Shown here one piece after another: positions 34,231-48,063 of a stretch of DNA of 49,523 bases. Position 1 is the stretch's first letter; each line of letters begins with the position of its first letter. Made by a program: the position numbers and the translations under genes. The DNA comes from Saccoglossus kowalevskii (taxonomy: Eukaryota; Hemichordata; Enteropneusta; Harrimaniidae), in NCBI RefSeq assembly GCF_000003605.2, contig NW_003140818.1:139601-189123 (forward strand), given 5' to 3'. The notes under the pieces are model-generated. The model was not told the DNA's origin and ran no database searches. It saw only the letters and a program-made list of their open reading frames with translations.

Positions 34231-37200
34231 TGGGCTATGTTTCAAATAGTGGACGATGTTTTGGTCCACATTGCCTGCCTGACTGAACCAATGAACATTT
34301 TTACAGACCTCAATATTCCCGTCCGATATCTAGCATCGAAAAAATGGTGTATGCTTGTATTTTATGCAAGTATTTATCACCAATTTCAAGAGTAAGAGTC
34401 ATATTAGCTGAATCCAGTGCCACACCAGCATTATGGTAGTGGTGGCTATTGGACATACACTTCTATGATTTCATATGATATATAGGTAGGCCCAAGGGTA
34501 GATTTGAGATGAACTCTTTATAGCTGGTTGAGACCTTTTCAACAAACGGAATGGAGAAAACCAATTAACTGTTAGCTACATGTATATATCAATTTGCATA
34601 GACAATTACAGACATCATCAATCCACTGTGGATATGTGAAAACAACATGAAGAATATGTCACAAGTATAGAACCTGTATGTGCGATTTAAAACACTGTAA
34701 CAACCACCTTTAGCCTTTAAACAAGAGACTTTCCCGCCCAAATTTGTCTGCACTTTTTTTTCTGGAAAAGAACTCTAATTTTGGAGTCAACATACAAAAT
34801 TTGAGTTAATTTTCAGTATTTACTCAAAAAATTGGCTATTTTTGTCCAAATGGATAGTTTAAATATAGAATATTCAATAAAGAAAATCCTGAAAATAACC
34901 TTTTTTTCCCACAAAAACAACACTACAATTATGTAACAGTTGTTTGTTTTCTTTTAGCCATTTTAATAAGTGTTTTTTTTCCATTCTTCATATCCTATTA
35001 TAAGTGATGATGTTCCACTTGCATCATTTCTATCACTATAGAAACAAGTCCAGAGATGGAAGACTGGAAGACTGAAGCACATAATTACACCGCTTACAGC
35101 CATGTAGTCACGCAGGCACACTATTCAGCAAACATGTTCTTGAGTATTTTCAATCCATTTTAAAGGTTGATGTCGGAGCTTCTTAAGATAGTGAGGTAGG
35201 GCACTGCAGTAGGAGATTATTATCTCTCGATGACACCACAGATAGAACTCAATTTAAGCAGGTTTTCATGATCAAGTTAATTGGTCGGTGGGACTATTAC
35301 GTGAGTGAAAAACGTCTAGAGTTTAAGTGCCTACTGTTGGGAGGCAGGGAAAACAAAATAAGAGGATTGTTATATAATGATACAAAACAACGAACGGCTA
35401 AAATGTGGATGCATTTATTTCTAAGATGATTTTGATTATTTGCTACATTAATTGGCAATCAGGGAATTCTTATAATCTTAGCAAATCAGTAATATTGAAG
35501 AAACATTCTGATCTGCCAAAGTGGATGAGAATGAATGCCAGTAACATTTTCTGTAATTTTTAACTAAAAATATTCTATTGCTAAACCCAAAACAACTATT
35601 ATTAACTAAAATAACTGCTTGCAGATATTGATTGAACATTTTATTTAGCAATTTTCATTTACGTTTCTTGAATTTCTTTGTTAATTTTGCACCAAATTTA
35701 CTCATATGTCTTTATCAAAGTCTTGAAAAAATCGGAAAACGGTTTTCCATATTTAATTTGAGAGAATAGACAAAAGTTGACTTTACCCTTAAAAGAGTTA
35801 AAGGAAGGGTACAGCAATACAGGGTTCAGTTGTCTCAAAGTTACCTTTATAGTTACCTTTTGTCCAAATTGGCAACTGTTGTTGACATTTCTAATTATTT
35901 GTCATATTTTGGGTGTAAAACTAGAAATGACCCAGAAAAAAGGATTTTTGTATGAATTGATTAAGGATCTCCAGCGTACATCGAAATCACTGCAACATCA
36001 CACAGCATTTTGTACTGTAATACATACTTAAAATTCTTAATATTAAAATTTTCAATTTGACTGTTGATTTATATGTAACGCTGGCTATAAGTTTTAATAC
36101 ATGAATTTCTTGGAATACATATATGTGTGTGTCAAAGCAGTTTTCAAATGCATAAATTAATCCCAAGGGATTTGATCGACAATTTAACAAACTCTGAATT
36201 TATGGAACTTGCCATAAATTGTTAAATTTAAAGTCTGTTCAAGTGAAATATAGCGATACAATTATAAGTACAAACCAAGACGTTTTCTTACGTACTCCTG
36301 GATAACATAAATTAATCACATTTTAGCTGCAGGCAGAGTTGAATTATATGCAAGAACACCTGAACCACTAACACATGTATTTTAAGTAGAAATGGCAAAA
36401 CTATTAATCACACTGGACCCAGTATTAAGACAGCAGTGATTACAATAACTCAAAGTTGGAGAGGTGGCCTCTATTTTTACAAGAAAAAAAAAGATTATCC
36501 CAGAGAAAAAAAAAATTGATTTTTGATATTAACAGTTCCAAAGTTTTTTATCAACACAGTTGTTATATCCACAAAATGATGCAGTAGATGCGGAAGTATG
36601 CGTACATGTGCCAATAATTACAAAAAAATGAAAGTATGTGTATGTGTGCAACGAATTACAATTAAAATGGCAACTTTAATAGATTACAGCTATTATTTTC
36701 AGAATCATCAGTACAGGTACTGTATTTGCATATGTACTTACTAAATTCCAGAGATTTTTTTTTTTGGTCAAAATAAGTAACATTTTAATGATTCAGTATA
36801 CGGGTAATACAATTTTAGTTTATATTCGCTTCCATTTAAGATGCACTTCTAATAAAGGAAATACAGTAATCAGATACATGAATGTATGCATACTAACAAG
36901 AGATACGAATTTAGGATGCAGTGTTGGATCCACAAAAAATAACCCCAAATATTTATGTGCATATGGGCAAACATAGAAGGTGGAAAAATGACAATAAAGC
37001 ATGAAAACTAAACATTTTTGACCCAATCAGTTAATATGATTACAAACAAATATGTGTTTACCTGTAGTAAATATATGTTCTATCCTATGTAATCTAACAT
37101 TAGTGAACATTAGTCACATGAGATGATATGAAGGGACTACTTTTCAGAATTTTCACTGGAGCAGAGACAATTAATATTTAATTCTGCTAGCGACAAAGAG

Positions 37201-38317
37201 ATTATCATTATATAAAAAAAAACAATTCTGAAAAGCAAATTGATAGTGGTTCTAATACATTTGTAAATTATTCGCTAACTTGAAAAGGTACCGAAAATTC
37301 ATACGAGAGTTAAATGAAATCTTTAAATAAGAGGCAATTGGAAAGAAACGGTTTATATTCAAATGGAAAATTGGTTCTACAAGAGTATAATATAGACCAT
37401 TCGACAACAAAAAATCTTTCCTGTAGGATGAGTCAGCATCTCAGAGGACAAGACGAAAAAGCTAACTAAAGTAACGAGGTTAAATATCCTTTTGTTAACA
37501 CGAGAATGTATAATGTGCATAAATTAAAGCTGACAGACAAATCTGAAAGTGCTCGGTCACAAAGAAGATTGGAACAAAAATGAAGAGTTTTCTTGGGTTA
37601 ACTTGCTGTATGTCAGAAATTTAATGGACTGTACTCCCTAGGTAATTACAATATAATTCAAACCTTCTAAGATGGTGAATATTTTCAATAAGGCTCCCTA
37701 GCTAAAACTTAATCTCAAAACCTTGGGTAACCTTTTGGAAACTGATTGGTAAATAAAGAAACAACAGAATAGCAATGAAGCAGTACGTTTTTGCAGCTAC
37801 ACAAGAATACTAATGAGATTCAAATAAAGTAACCACAGATGTATCAGTCTGGATTTGTATTATTGTATATATCTTCAATATTTAGGGCCTTACACAACAA
37901 TCAGCTTCATTCAAGTTACACTGTTGTAAATTATTTACTTTGAAATCAGGAATTTTTTTATGCTAATTGTCCATGTTTTGATGAAGACATTCTCAAATAG
38001 ATGAACTTTCAGGAAAGTCACCAACTTCAGCACACTGGTTAAATGTTAACTTCTCTTAAGAAATTAGCAGTTGCATGCAAATGTCACATAGTGCACAGTG
38101 CACAGTGTCCTCATGCCATTGCCATGCGCCCCTTTACCCTGGGGAGCATATCCTCTGGCAACCATCAAATTCTGATTGACCAGGGATCACATGTGGCCAC
38201 AGACTTCACCTGTGACCTGTTTGATAGTAATTTTGGCCCAAAGGAAGCCATAGAACGCTCCATTTTAACTTAGAATTATCAAAAACTCCACACCCTGGTA
38301 GGGAGAACCCTAACTCC

Positions 38318-38332
38318 CCCACTTGGTGGCGC
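38318..38332 (+). promoter_or_regulatory. CTCF-like motif
   Basis: CCACTTGGTGGCGCC fits CCASYAGRKGGCRS with one mismatch (T for A at position 6). It has the same orientation as the other two CTCF-like motifs in this window. Inference from motif only. Confidence 0.35.
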
Positions 38333-38505
38333 CGCTGAATTGCTGTGCTCCCTCTAGCATGTACAGTAAACCCTGCATGTACAGTAAAGTTTGAATGTAA
38401 CCAAACTGGATATCAGTTAATTTTTAAAGTTACCCGGTAGTAACATTGTCATCCGTAATATCATGTAATATCTTTGTAGTATTTACCTATGTTACTAATA
38501 TTGAA

Positions 38506-38590
38506 GTTAGCAGACATAAAAGGCCAAAAATACCAGCAGAAAAAAGAATCTGTAAAAAATGCACTTCATCAGAAATTGAAGATGAAGATT
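38506..38590 (+). mobile_element. LINE remnant: C-terminal Cys motif fragment
   Basis: The frame reads RHKRPKIPAEKRICKKCTSS then EIEDED. This resembles the segment near the C-terminus of many invertebrate non-LTR retrotransposon reverse transcriptases (pattern R-IP-EKRIC--C-----IEDE-HF---C). The expected HF...C part after IEDE is lost and the frame soon becomes unlike the family. A small decayed fragment; nothing else of the element is visible nearby. Confidence 0.5.
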
Positions 38591-41500
38591 TGAAAGGAAA
38601 CAAAGCTTGTTATAAGCAAGCTAAAAGCTAGATAATCATTAATAGTATAGGAGTCACTGTACAAATGATGACCATGTACATGTGTGTAATATGCATCAAT
38701 CATTGAAGGTAACATGTAGAGAGATCCATGGCTTGAGATCTACAACACAGGTAGTATTTAGATCCCACATACATGTAGGCATCACTAAACAAATAATGAC
38801 GATCTATGCATTAAACGTATGCAGCAACCTGCATATCAAGAACTTAGTACAAACACAGGAGACAAGAACACTGTAAATAACAAGATGCAAGTCAGCCATT
38901 AAAACAATTTAATGTGCTACACCAGTGTTAACCAGGCCCAGTTGAACATAATCATCTGCCAACATTATCCAAGGTTCCTTCCAAAGTCACTTCCATTAGT
39001 AAATGAATCTTGGTCAGAGGTTTTGGCCTTAATCATGAGTTGGTGGCCTGCTACATGTAACAAAGTGTAGATCCTTTTTGACATTAAACTCAGGGTCTAC
39101 TCACTGTCATATTCAAAATGTTCAAACACGCACAAATGGGATAATTTACAAGTATCACATCAGTGAACCACAGAGTCAACAGAGCACATATTACTAACAG
39201 CATATAACAGCATTTAAATAACAGTTTTTCTCACAATCACATTATCAGATCAAATTTACATATAACCTTGTACAGTGGAAGACACATTAACTATTTTGCA
39301 GGTCAATGGAGTTTTCCGCCACAACGTCTCCAACCAGAGCCAGAGCAATCACGTAGCGTCTTGCAGACAGTCAGCCTATTTCTTGCTAATTAAAATAGCT
39401 ATCCCGAGAGGCTTTTCTAATTTACTAGATAATCCACAAAAATTGGATTAAATACTAAAAGTGTCCAAACTCAATTAGCTCAAATTATTGCAGTAGTGTT
39501 TGTGGTAGATTTCAGGAAATTTTGTCTGGAATAGTCTGGAGTAAAAACTGCTGACTCGACTGAGCGGCACCGAATTCATCTCGTACATTTGATTATAACT
39601 TCCTTGATGACATTTAATACTGAACTGTTGTTTTTAGAACTGCTGATACTGCAAAAATTTAAACTAATTGACGTGTGGACGGATTACAATATACAAGGTT
39701 GTGACAGTTGAAATGTATTACGAGTTACTAAAATGAAGGGGAAAAATACTTTGTCACATACAGCAGCAGGACTACATGCAGTCATTTTTTACATGGTACA
39801 GGTAAAGAGAAAATAACAGAGAGGTCTGTGTTCATTATACTGTATACAATGGACAGGACTCCATTTGAAATCACCTATTCTGGGCCCCACAGATATATTC
39901 TCTTTTTCTACATGTACAAATTAGCTCAGAATTTACCTGAATTTCACAATATTTAACATTTATTGATACTTAAAATTTCAATTTTATATGAACACCAATG
40001 TGAATCATCGTCATGGTGACATTCACCTGTAATGAGCAACATCAAGAACTGTCAATCAAATGATTCGATTTTAAAATAGGCGATTTACTGCTGAGTTAAC
40101 AAAATATAATGATGTATGGCTATAAGGAAAGAATGTAGTTTTTAATTTGCATACTAATGAAGGTGAAACAAAGCTAATTACACCGGAAATATTCAAGAAA
40201 TGTTGATTGCCGCAATTATTGGGATAATCTACATAGACGGATAATATGATTAGAGAATAACACTTAATTAGCATAATTATAATTTCATTATTTTTTAAAT
40301 TGAGATATTGATTATCAAAAATAGGTCATTGCACATGTTACTTCTTTATTCTAATTACCAGTATATTCAATTTTCATAAAAATTTATAATAATATGTCAT
40401 GATAATATGACCAAACAATATACATGTTTATATACATTTGAAAACTTGTTACAGTAATATGCTAATTTTAAAAACCTTTAAAACGAAAGTATGCCTTATA
40501 AATTGGCATTAATTGTCTGGAAATAGCAAGATTGTATGTTTGTTTGTTTGTTATTTATTTCCCAACACATTTAAAATAGGAGGGGGGTGCTAATAGTAAT
40601 TCCAACAGATACAAGTAACATTTTACAACAAAATATTGCACATAATCAATTTTCCCATTTATTCCTAAAATATTGATATTATAATATTAAAATGTATGAA
40701 CAAGTATGTGTAAATATAAAATATGCAAATATTGAAAGTGATACAAAAATCTCTGCTAATCTAACATACAAATATGCACAAATTTATTTACACAAAGATA
40801 TGAATTGCAAGGCTATATTTTTAAGGTGTCCAAGGATGTAATAGAATACTGCAGTGAATAAAACTTGTGATCAACACGCTTTACACCAGTGCAACAAGCC
40901 AATCAATGCAACAATCTTTTTGTAAATAGTAACAACACCTGACAATTTGCAAGTCCGCAAGAATTTAGTACAATTTCTATAAATTGTCAGTCTGCTAATG
41001 ACGTTATTCATGCATACATGTTGTGAAAGCTTAATTAGACACCAGAAAATGACAGATGTGACTTTTCATTTTTTAATTGACTTGCAATTCTTGGCCTTCA
41101 GAATCACTGATGAGTAAGCAACTTTTCCTTGAAGATGTTGATATCTTTTTGCAATTACTCACTGCATGGTGAGTGATGAATCGCCTAGGCAATGACCAAT
41201 TTGTTCATTTCATATAATTACATATCTCCACATTTTACAGCAAATATTGCAGGTAGAGTATCGATATAGCCATGTATCTAAAAAAAAACTGTATCTATAT
41301 TACACACCTTTCAAGTGATTTTAATGGAGCTTCTCTGTAAATTGGTATATTTAAAGCAGAACCGACACAACACCTGACAATCTAACTTTAGCATCTTTAA
41401 TTTTATATTTACAGGTCTAAGAATGCAAAACAACAACAAACAAACAAACAAATTGTACTATATAATCATATGAATGACCTAGTTACACCAACCTATTACC

Positions 41501-44387
41501 CTGACATTTTTGTCTTCAGTCCATTTGACATTTGTTTTCGACAGGACTTAAATGTACTTTGACTTACTTACTAAGCCCTGAATGCTGTCTCCTTCATTAT
41601 TTAAAAGACCTATTTGGAAAAATCAATGTCACTTTTATTTTTACAATGGAACACAATTTGCTGCATCATAGTACAGAAGAAAGAGGATGAAGTACGATTG
41701 TTGCTGTTCAGTAAACACATTGTACTAGTAGTACATTTTATCAGATAAAATGCTGTGATACGATTACCGGGGGTATTGCAATTTGTTTATTAAGTATGCC
41801 CATCATATCTGTTGTGTCCACAGTCTGTACAACCAATGCAAGGCGTGTTGAGAATGTGGGTATGATCCAGTTTGTGAAACATAATATTCATATAAATATT
41901 CAGATTTTGATCAAGTTAAAAAAAAATATTTTAAAGTGAATACTAACACATGCATTTTGTACAACAATATAAAAAACATTTAAATTGATACATTGTGCTA
42001 AAAAATGATCAAATTTATCTTTTCAGTAGAAAAATTCTTTCAACTGAAGAGGTTTCTAGTACATGTAGATTGCTAAAGTACATTCTGTAAAATTGTATTT
42101 TTCAATAATATAATTGTAATTATTTATCTGAACATTAGTACAAGTGAAGGTATTCAGATTTTTACCCATTACTTTAGCAGCCATTATACAACAAAATTGG
42201 CCAGAAATGAGCCTGTTTATTCAGAAAACTGCAGAATGATCATAATTATTTTATTTCGTTTAAATTTTCAAGCTGAGCATATCAAACATTAATTATGTGA
42301 GTTGAGTGTGAAATGCAAATTTGAATTTTAAACAGGGATTAGTATTAACATTGGTGCAGATACAACTCAGGTTTCCAAAAAAAACACACCACCCTGCACT
42401 AAGCTGATATGTAGCATAATAAATATAGAACCAAACATACAACATACATGTACCATATACTAATTACACGGCTATCAGATAAAATATGGAAATGAGAACT
42501 TTTACCAATACATCAACAATTCACACAAAGATTTCAACCAATGGAAAAAAAATTAACATACCCCATCAAAGGCAATTTTGTGAAAACAGTCTGGGCAGGG
42601 TGCCATTAGACACTCACATGTACATGGCTCATTTGCATATTAGGAGGCTGACTGTATAGACATGTTACCCTTTGAACCCTAACAGAGAAATGTATGTCAT
42701 ATGCATAGAGGATTAAAATGTCCAGCTTGGGATCAAAACAACACTGTTCAGTCACTACAAGTAGAAAACGTAATTATTTTTCAACATTAAGAGAGTAAAA
42801 CTGCTGTCTTGTTAAGAGTTATGCTGCAGACTCCCTTCATTTTCAGCCACAGTTGGGGGTGTATCCTGCTTATAAAATTGAATCTGACTGTTTGGCGACA
42901 CAACAATACAGGATGTAATGAGTTATTAAGCGACAACTAAAATAATAATATAATAACTAATATACATACTAGTCTCTTTATGTTCACTCAACATTTAAAT
43001 TTTGATGTAATCAATGCAATTATTACACAGTTTTGCATGTAATTTTTTGCCTGAATAGTAAGACTTTGACACGGTGATGTCGACAGCATTATCTATTGGC
43101 AAACAAAACACCTGGTTCACTGAAGACAGACAGTGCATATACCTATTGTGAATGTCGGTAGAATTAAATCGGCTGGCAACCCTGTACTGATTCTTCTAGT
43201 AATATGATGTCACACCTGGTATAGGTACAATGTTCATTCATCCAACAATTCAGGAATTCTAAAATTCAAAGGTTCTTTTTGGACCAGCATGACTGAATTT
43301 GGGATCTATGAGTTTTATTAAGAAACAGCAAATTCTGGTGAACAAAGACAACAAAAGAAACTCATGATGAAGGTGTTAAAATGGCTTAAGTACTAATACT
43401 ATAATTGCACAATATGTAGAAAATCAATCAAATAACGTGTTGTCATGGTTACATGTATCATATCATGGTTGAAAATTCCTATGTCATGTACTGATTTGCA
43501 TGCAGTGTTTGCGCAACATGCTTCTAATAGAAAAATTATATTTTTTTACTTTTATATTAATACTGAGATTACTTTGACCAATTTTGCACACACATATTAA
43601 TAATTAATGTTCTCTCAACATTAGATGGAATAATACTATGCAACAGACAAAAATAACAACTCTCTATGGGCCAAACGTTACTAAATCACTCTATATCTGA
43701 AATATTTACACTTACTGATATAGACAGATAAAAACATTTATACTAAAAAATGATGCCTTCCAAGCAGTCCACCCTATCAACTTTATTCTAACGCTAAGAT
43801 GTACTCAAAGTGGAAACATTTAATTGTTTTTTCTGTCTAAAATTTCTAATACAAAATACAAATTGAGGTAGTTTAATTAATCAAATTACCGATAATTTCT
43901 AGAATCCCTGGAACATTTTTTGGCACAACAGATTTTAACAGTATGCTGTTGAAAGTAATGTGCATTTGGTGAGATAAATGCGATATAACGCTAAGGTTAC
44001 AATCAGTTATAATAACTCAGTTTTATTGTACCCGGCTTAAATTCACTCAGGTTATTCTCTTCCTTCACTAACATCTGATTCAGGCAGCTCCCACTCCTAC
44101 AAATTATGGCATTCATCGAATTAAAAACACTCAAAGTAAGAATGAAAACATGGTTGCTGTAAGTCAGTTTGAATTCTTTTTCGGTCTCTGGGGGAAATAT
44201 TATTGAATTTGAATTCTTACAAAATATATTAATTCCAGATTGCATTCATTTCTTCTGTATTGCACTGTGTTGCATTGATCGGATTTCTGATTAAATGTGG
44301 GAATCTTCATTCAAGCACTGCACTCATCACACAGCGCATTCTAAGTTCATGGAAACAATTTTAAAATCAAGAAAATAGTGTTGAAAA
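38591..44387. other. No recognised gene
   Basis: Contains SINE copy 2 (38905-39115). A (GTTT)n run lies near 40538-40551 and a (CAAA)n run near 41430-41451. The rest is AT-rich. Short exon-like stretches (for example minus 41609-41572, open, donor GGCTTA|GTAAGT) are within chance. Confidence 0.4.
38905..39115 (-). mobile_element. tRNA-derived SINE, copy 2 (degraded)
   Basis: It shares with copy 1, in order, CAATTTAATG-GCTA, the AACCAGGC block, CCAAAGTC, TTAGTnAATGAATCTTGG, TTGGCCTT, and the region corresponding to the B box (ATTAAACTCAGGGTCTAC against ATTTAAACTTGGGTCTAC). The head is more decayed than in copy 1 and no clear A-rich tail remains. Confidence 0.7.
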
Positions 44388-44709
44388 GGTACATGCCTGG
44401 TACATGCTGGGGAAATGGCAGGTACATGCCTGGTACATGCTGGAGAAATGGCAGGTACATGCCTGGTGTATGCTGGGGAAATAGCAGGTACATGCCTGGT
44501 GCATGCTGGGGAAATAGCAGGTACATGCCTGGTGCATGCTGGGGAAAAGGCAGGTACATGCTGGAGAAATGGCAGGTACATGCCTGGTGCATGTTGGGGA
44601 AATGGCAGGTACATGCCTGGTGCATGCTGGAGAAATGGCAGGTACATGCCGGGGAAATAGCAGGTACATGCCTGGTGCATGCTGGGGAAATGACAGGTAC
44701 ATGCTTGGC
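44388..44709. repeat. 33-bp minisatellite, 10 copies with 22-bp short variants
   Basis: The full unit is GGTACATGCCTGGTGCATGC plus TGGGGAAATGGCA. Two copies lack an 11-bp part (for example the one near 44550 and the one near 44641). Both lengths avoid stops in several frames, which yields five overlapping open frames on the two strands; I treat all of them as repeat-derived. The array is rich in ACATG/GCATGC. Confidence 0.95.
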
Positions 44710-46501
44710 TTTACATGTAAAATACAGAACACACAAATTTTATTACTATGCACAGGTGGTCATAGTGTTGACATGATACAAACAAGGGTGCAACCATTTT
44801 TCTACAGCATTGTCTTTACCCTAAAAAAACGCATCTAATTGACATCTAATTGTCATTACCGGTCCATGATAAGTAAACAAATTTAAAAGCCTTTGGATTT
44901 ACTCAGTAATAATAAGTACACTCAAGAAGAAGAGAAAGATTGGACAGGAAATGCTTGTTGCTGGTAATGAGGTGGTAGTTGAGAACAGGAAGAGAGAGTG
45001 AAGTCGAACAGAGAAGGGGGGTTGTGGGAAACAGGGGGTTGGTGCTGTGGTTGAGAACAGGAAGAGAGAATGAGGGGCACTTGGGAAGAATTGGGCTGAT
45101 ATAAATGAGACACAAGTCATAGTTATGTACATTTAAAAAAGTTACCCGAGAGAAACAATTTTAATTTCATTTTTAAATTATATTTATCGAAGCATGAAAT
45201 TAACACAAGATAGTTATGGTAATTATAGAATGAATAATTAATATGCATAAATATGCGCTAGATATAAATACATCCCAGTATTCTAGGAAAGCAAGAAAAC
45301 AATGTCTACACATTACTAGTGTGTCTGAAGTATAATTATTCACACCTGTCCCATGTTAACAACATCCAACAGTGGATTATTAAGCCAAAACAGGTCAAAT
45401 ATTGCTTTATGTTATTGTTGTTAATTTTGGATCAAAAAACACAATTTCTCAGTGATACAATTTTTGAGAGAAGTATGAATTTATTTGGTGAAACAGACAT
45501 AATAATAAAAATTAAAAATAAATTAAAAATTGTTATTTACAGCAAAGCAACTTTTTGATGGAGAATTGTTTTTTAAATGCAATTTTAATTTGTTTTACTT
45601 GTATTGTACAACTTCAAGCTTGTATGTAAATATTTGAGAGAACAGCAAAAAACACAATTTTGTTTCGATGAGTGGCAAAATACCAGCTCTACTTAGGCCA
45701 TGTAATTTTAAAAACTACGGGGTACATTTCAATTTGAGATACCGGTAATGGTTATAAAATGATGCCACCAAGCAAGCAATTTAAACACAAACTGCATTCC
45801 TAATACCACAGATCATTACTATACTTGTAATAATCACGCATGCTGATTTCAAACAATACCAGCGACCATATTACAACACATGAATTCAACAAAATGAGAG
45901 TGTATTTTGAAACAAACAACACCACTAGAACTCTGAAGTGATGTTTCACAACATGAAAATATAAACAGTATTGAGAATATAAATAATCATAGGACAGTGT
46001 CTAATTTCTATCAGACATTCCTTAAGACTTTATAGCTGACAGATAATAGACTACGTTTTATCAAAGGCCAGGGTTATATGAACTTTTTGAAATTCATCAA
46101 ATATGCATACATGCATAACTAACATCACTGACACAATAGACACGCTGATAACTGAGAAAACGCAGCTTTTTTTGGAATAAGTTCATGTTTTGGTAGATCA
46201 AATTAGAAAACTCTGGATAGTGGTATAGGCGAGGGACCTACCTGACTCTCTTCGGTGGCTTCATAATTACACGTTGGAGAATAACACACACAAAAAACTG
46301 ACAATAATGAGTCGCTGGTGTACCTCTACAGGTACTGATGTCATTAATCAGGAAAATGGAACTAATTTGCATAAATTAGCATTTCAACGATCTGAATGAT
46401 AGGTGTCAAGCTCTCAGACAAGGTACATGCAAATCAGCCAGATCTTATGAATATTAATATACTATAATTTTAATACTATATGAAATTAAATTTAGGCAGA
46501 T

Positions 46502-46521
46502 CCATCAATCATGATTGATGG
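46502..46521. promoter_or_regulatory. Perfect 20-bp palindrome with PBX/HOX-like half sites
   Basis: CCATCAATCATGATTGATGG is its own reverse complement. Each arm holds TGATTGATGG, close to the bipartite PBX-HOX recognition type (TGATNNATGG/TGATTGAT). Function is inferred. Confidence 0.4.
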
Positions 46522-48022
46522 CAGTAGTCGATAATTCTTCGGTCGGTGGTTAATTTAACATCGTGCAGAAGTAGTGATTACATAATAAAGGGATGTCCCA
46601 GAGTATATAAAGCAATCAACCCTACGATAATGGCCATTTCAAATTTCATGACAGAAAAATGTTGGACGGTATCGTTTAGCATTTTAATGTTGTCAGGTAA
46701 TTTATTAATTCCATGAGATTTTTCACCTGGAATAGTTTTTTATAGAATAGAAATATCATCATTCCTGATCAAAGTCAGGTGATAAAAAAGCCAAAATGTC
46801 AACACTTATGGTAATTCACAGGAAATAAATATAATAAAAAACACAGGAAATTTGAAATGAAGAGTAACATTAAGTCTATGTGTTTTGCCACATTAATTAT
46901 CATGATACACATAAAAACCAGAGAGTTTATTCAATCATCATCTTCGTGAGAGTTAGTACGAGCAATCCATAATTTAATCACAATCAGGTTGCCTCAAGTT
47001 CAAAACGTGTAACAACTTAGCATAAAAAATCCATTAGCAATGACTGACCTTTTTACATGTTTTACAAAAACTAACTTTTCTCCAATAAATTTTGATTTAA
47101 ACCATTAATAATGTCAAACTCCTCTTATTCAATCAATTAATAGATATCATCATGGATGAAACATTTTTGACAATGAGATGAAATTCAAATTTGCTAGTCT
47201 CAAATAGACACAATTAGAATACAAAATAAATAATACTTTGAGCGATAAATTCAAAGATAATGATCAAATTTAAATTACCTGCAAAATAACACTACATTTC
47301 TATAAATATTAGATAAGATAAAAGACTGGAACGGATCAATTTTTGAATATATACACTACAGCATAGAGCTTTGCATTCCCTGTAAGAACACCCACAAGGT
47401 AACTGAAAAAAACATCAGCAATGGCTATACACAACCGCCCAAATAACCTGATTATTTTTTAAATTGCTAATTTCATCATTTATTTTGAGAAAAATTAAAG
47501 TAAATTTGAGTGTCATTTAACTGAAATAAAAATGTCATGATACTGTGTAATATGAATTGTGGATGTTTAGGATAAAACAGCAGCAGTCAACATCTACAGG
47601 TATCTTAGCATGTGATGGCTTGTATGTATTAATTATGAGATGGCATTCATTTTATATGTAACACACGTTACACAAAGTCCATATACAACTGAGTCATCCA
47701 GGTGAACAATTTTAAAATACAAAGTGTACCAAATAAACTATTATGTAATAATTATTTAAACTACCCTTTTAATTTTGAGTTTTACTATAAAATTATTTTA
47801 TCACAGGCAGATTTGATTTTTTTAAATTATCACAGCCTCGTAGGTACACTGTTAAAGTAAGAAACCAAAGGGTCAGTTATTTAACATATCAATGGCATAT
47901 AATTTGCATAACTAATTGGAGTCAAGATCAGGTCAACATGCTAACTGACTCAGTGATTAAAACAGCTCCATGCAAATTCTGAATCATTCTTGATTACTTT
48001 GTGAATTTTATATCGTACTTAC

Positions 48023-48063
48023 TTATTGCGTTTCTTGAAGAGCAATCCTTTCATCTTTAACAT
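48023..48063 (-). other. Possible start exon of an unidentified gene
   Basis: An ATG at 48063 opens MLKMKGLLFKKRN, then a strong donor AATAA|GTAAGT at 48023/48022. The upstream sequence to about 48.6 kb is GC-richer than the rest of this end of the window. No homology recognised and no second exon found, so chance remains likely. Confidence 0.18.

Larger units (their letters stand above)
32602..38505. other. No recognised gene
   Basis: AT-rich with a T9-G10 run at about 32609-32628 and a C-rich patch at 34174-34230 (CCCCGCCCA repeated about three times). A plus-strand frame is open from 35188 to 35429 and reads RWDYYVSEKRLEFKCLLLGG near its middle, without recognisable homology. A GC-richer stretch at 38060-38340 has GTGCACAGTGCACAG near its start, reminiscent of the hAT-like element interior, and a CTCF-like motif at 38318-38332. 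Confidence 0.4.

Noticed and set aside
41572..41609. Minus-strand micro-exon (LLNNEGDSIQGL) with donor GTAAGT
   Set aside because: At 38 nt it is too short; similar chance exon-like stretches occur at several other places, and no partner exon was found.
44388..44709. p53-family response elements in the 33-bp array (ACATGCC/GCATGCT)
   Set aside because: Half sites miss the RRRCWWGYYY pattern in at least one position (T or G where A/G or C is needed), so the resemblance is superficial.
44327..44838. Five overlapping ORFs on both strands
   Set aside because: All derive from one 33-bp minisatellite with few stops in any frame.
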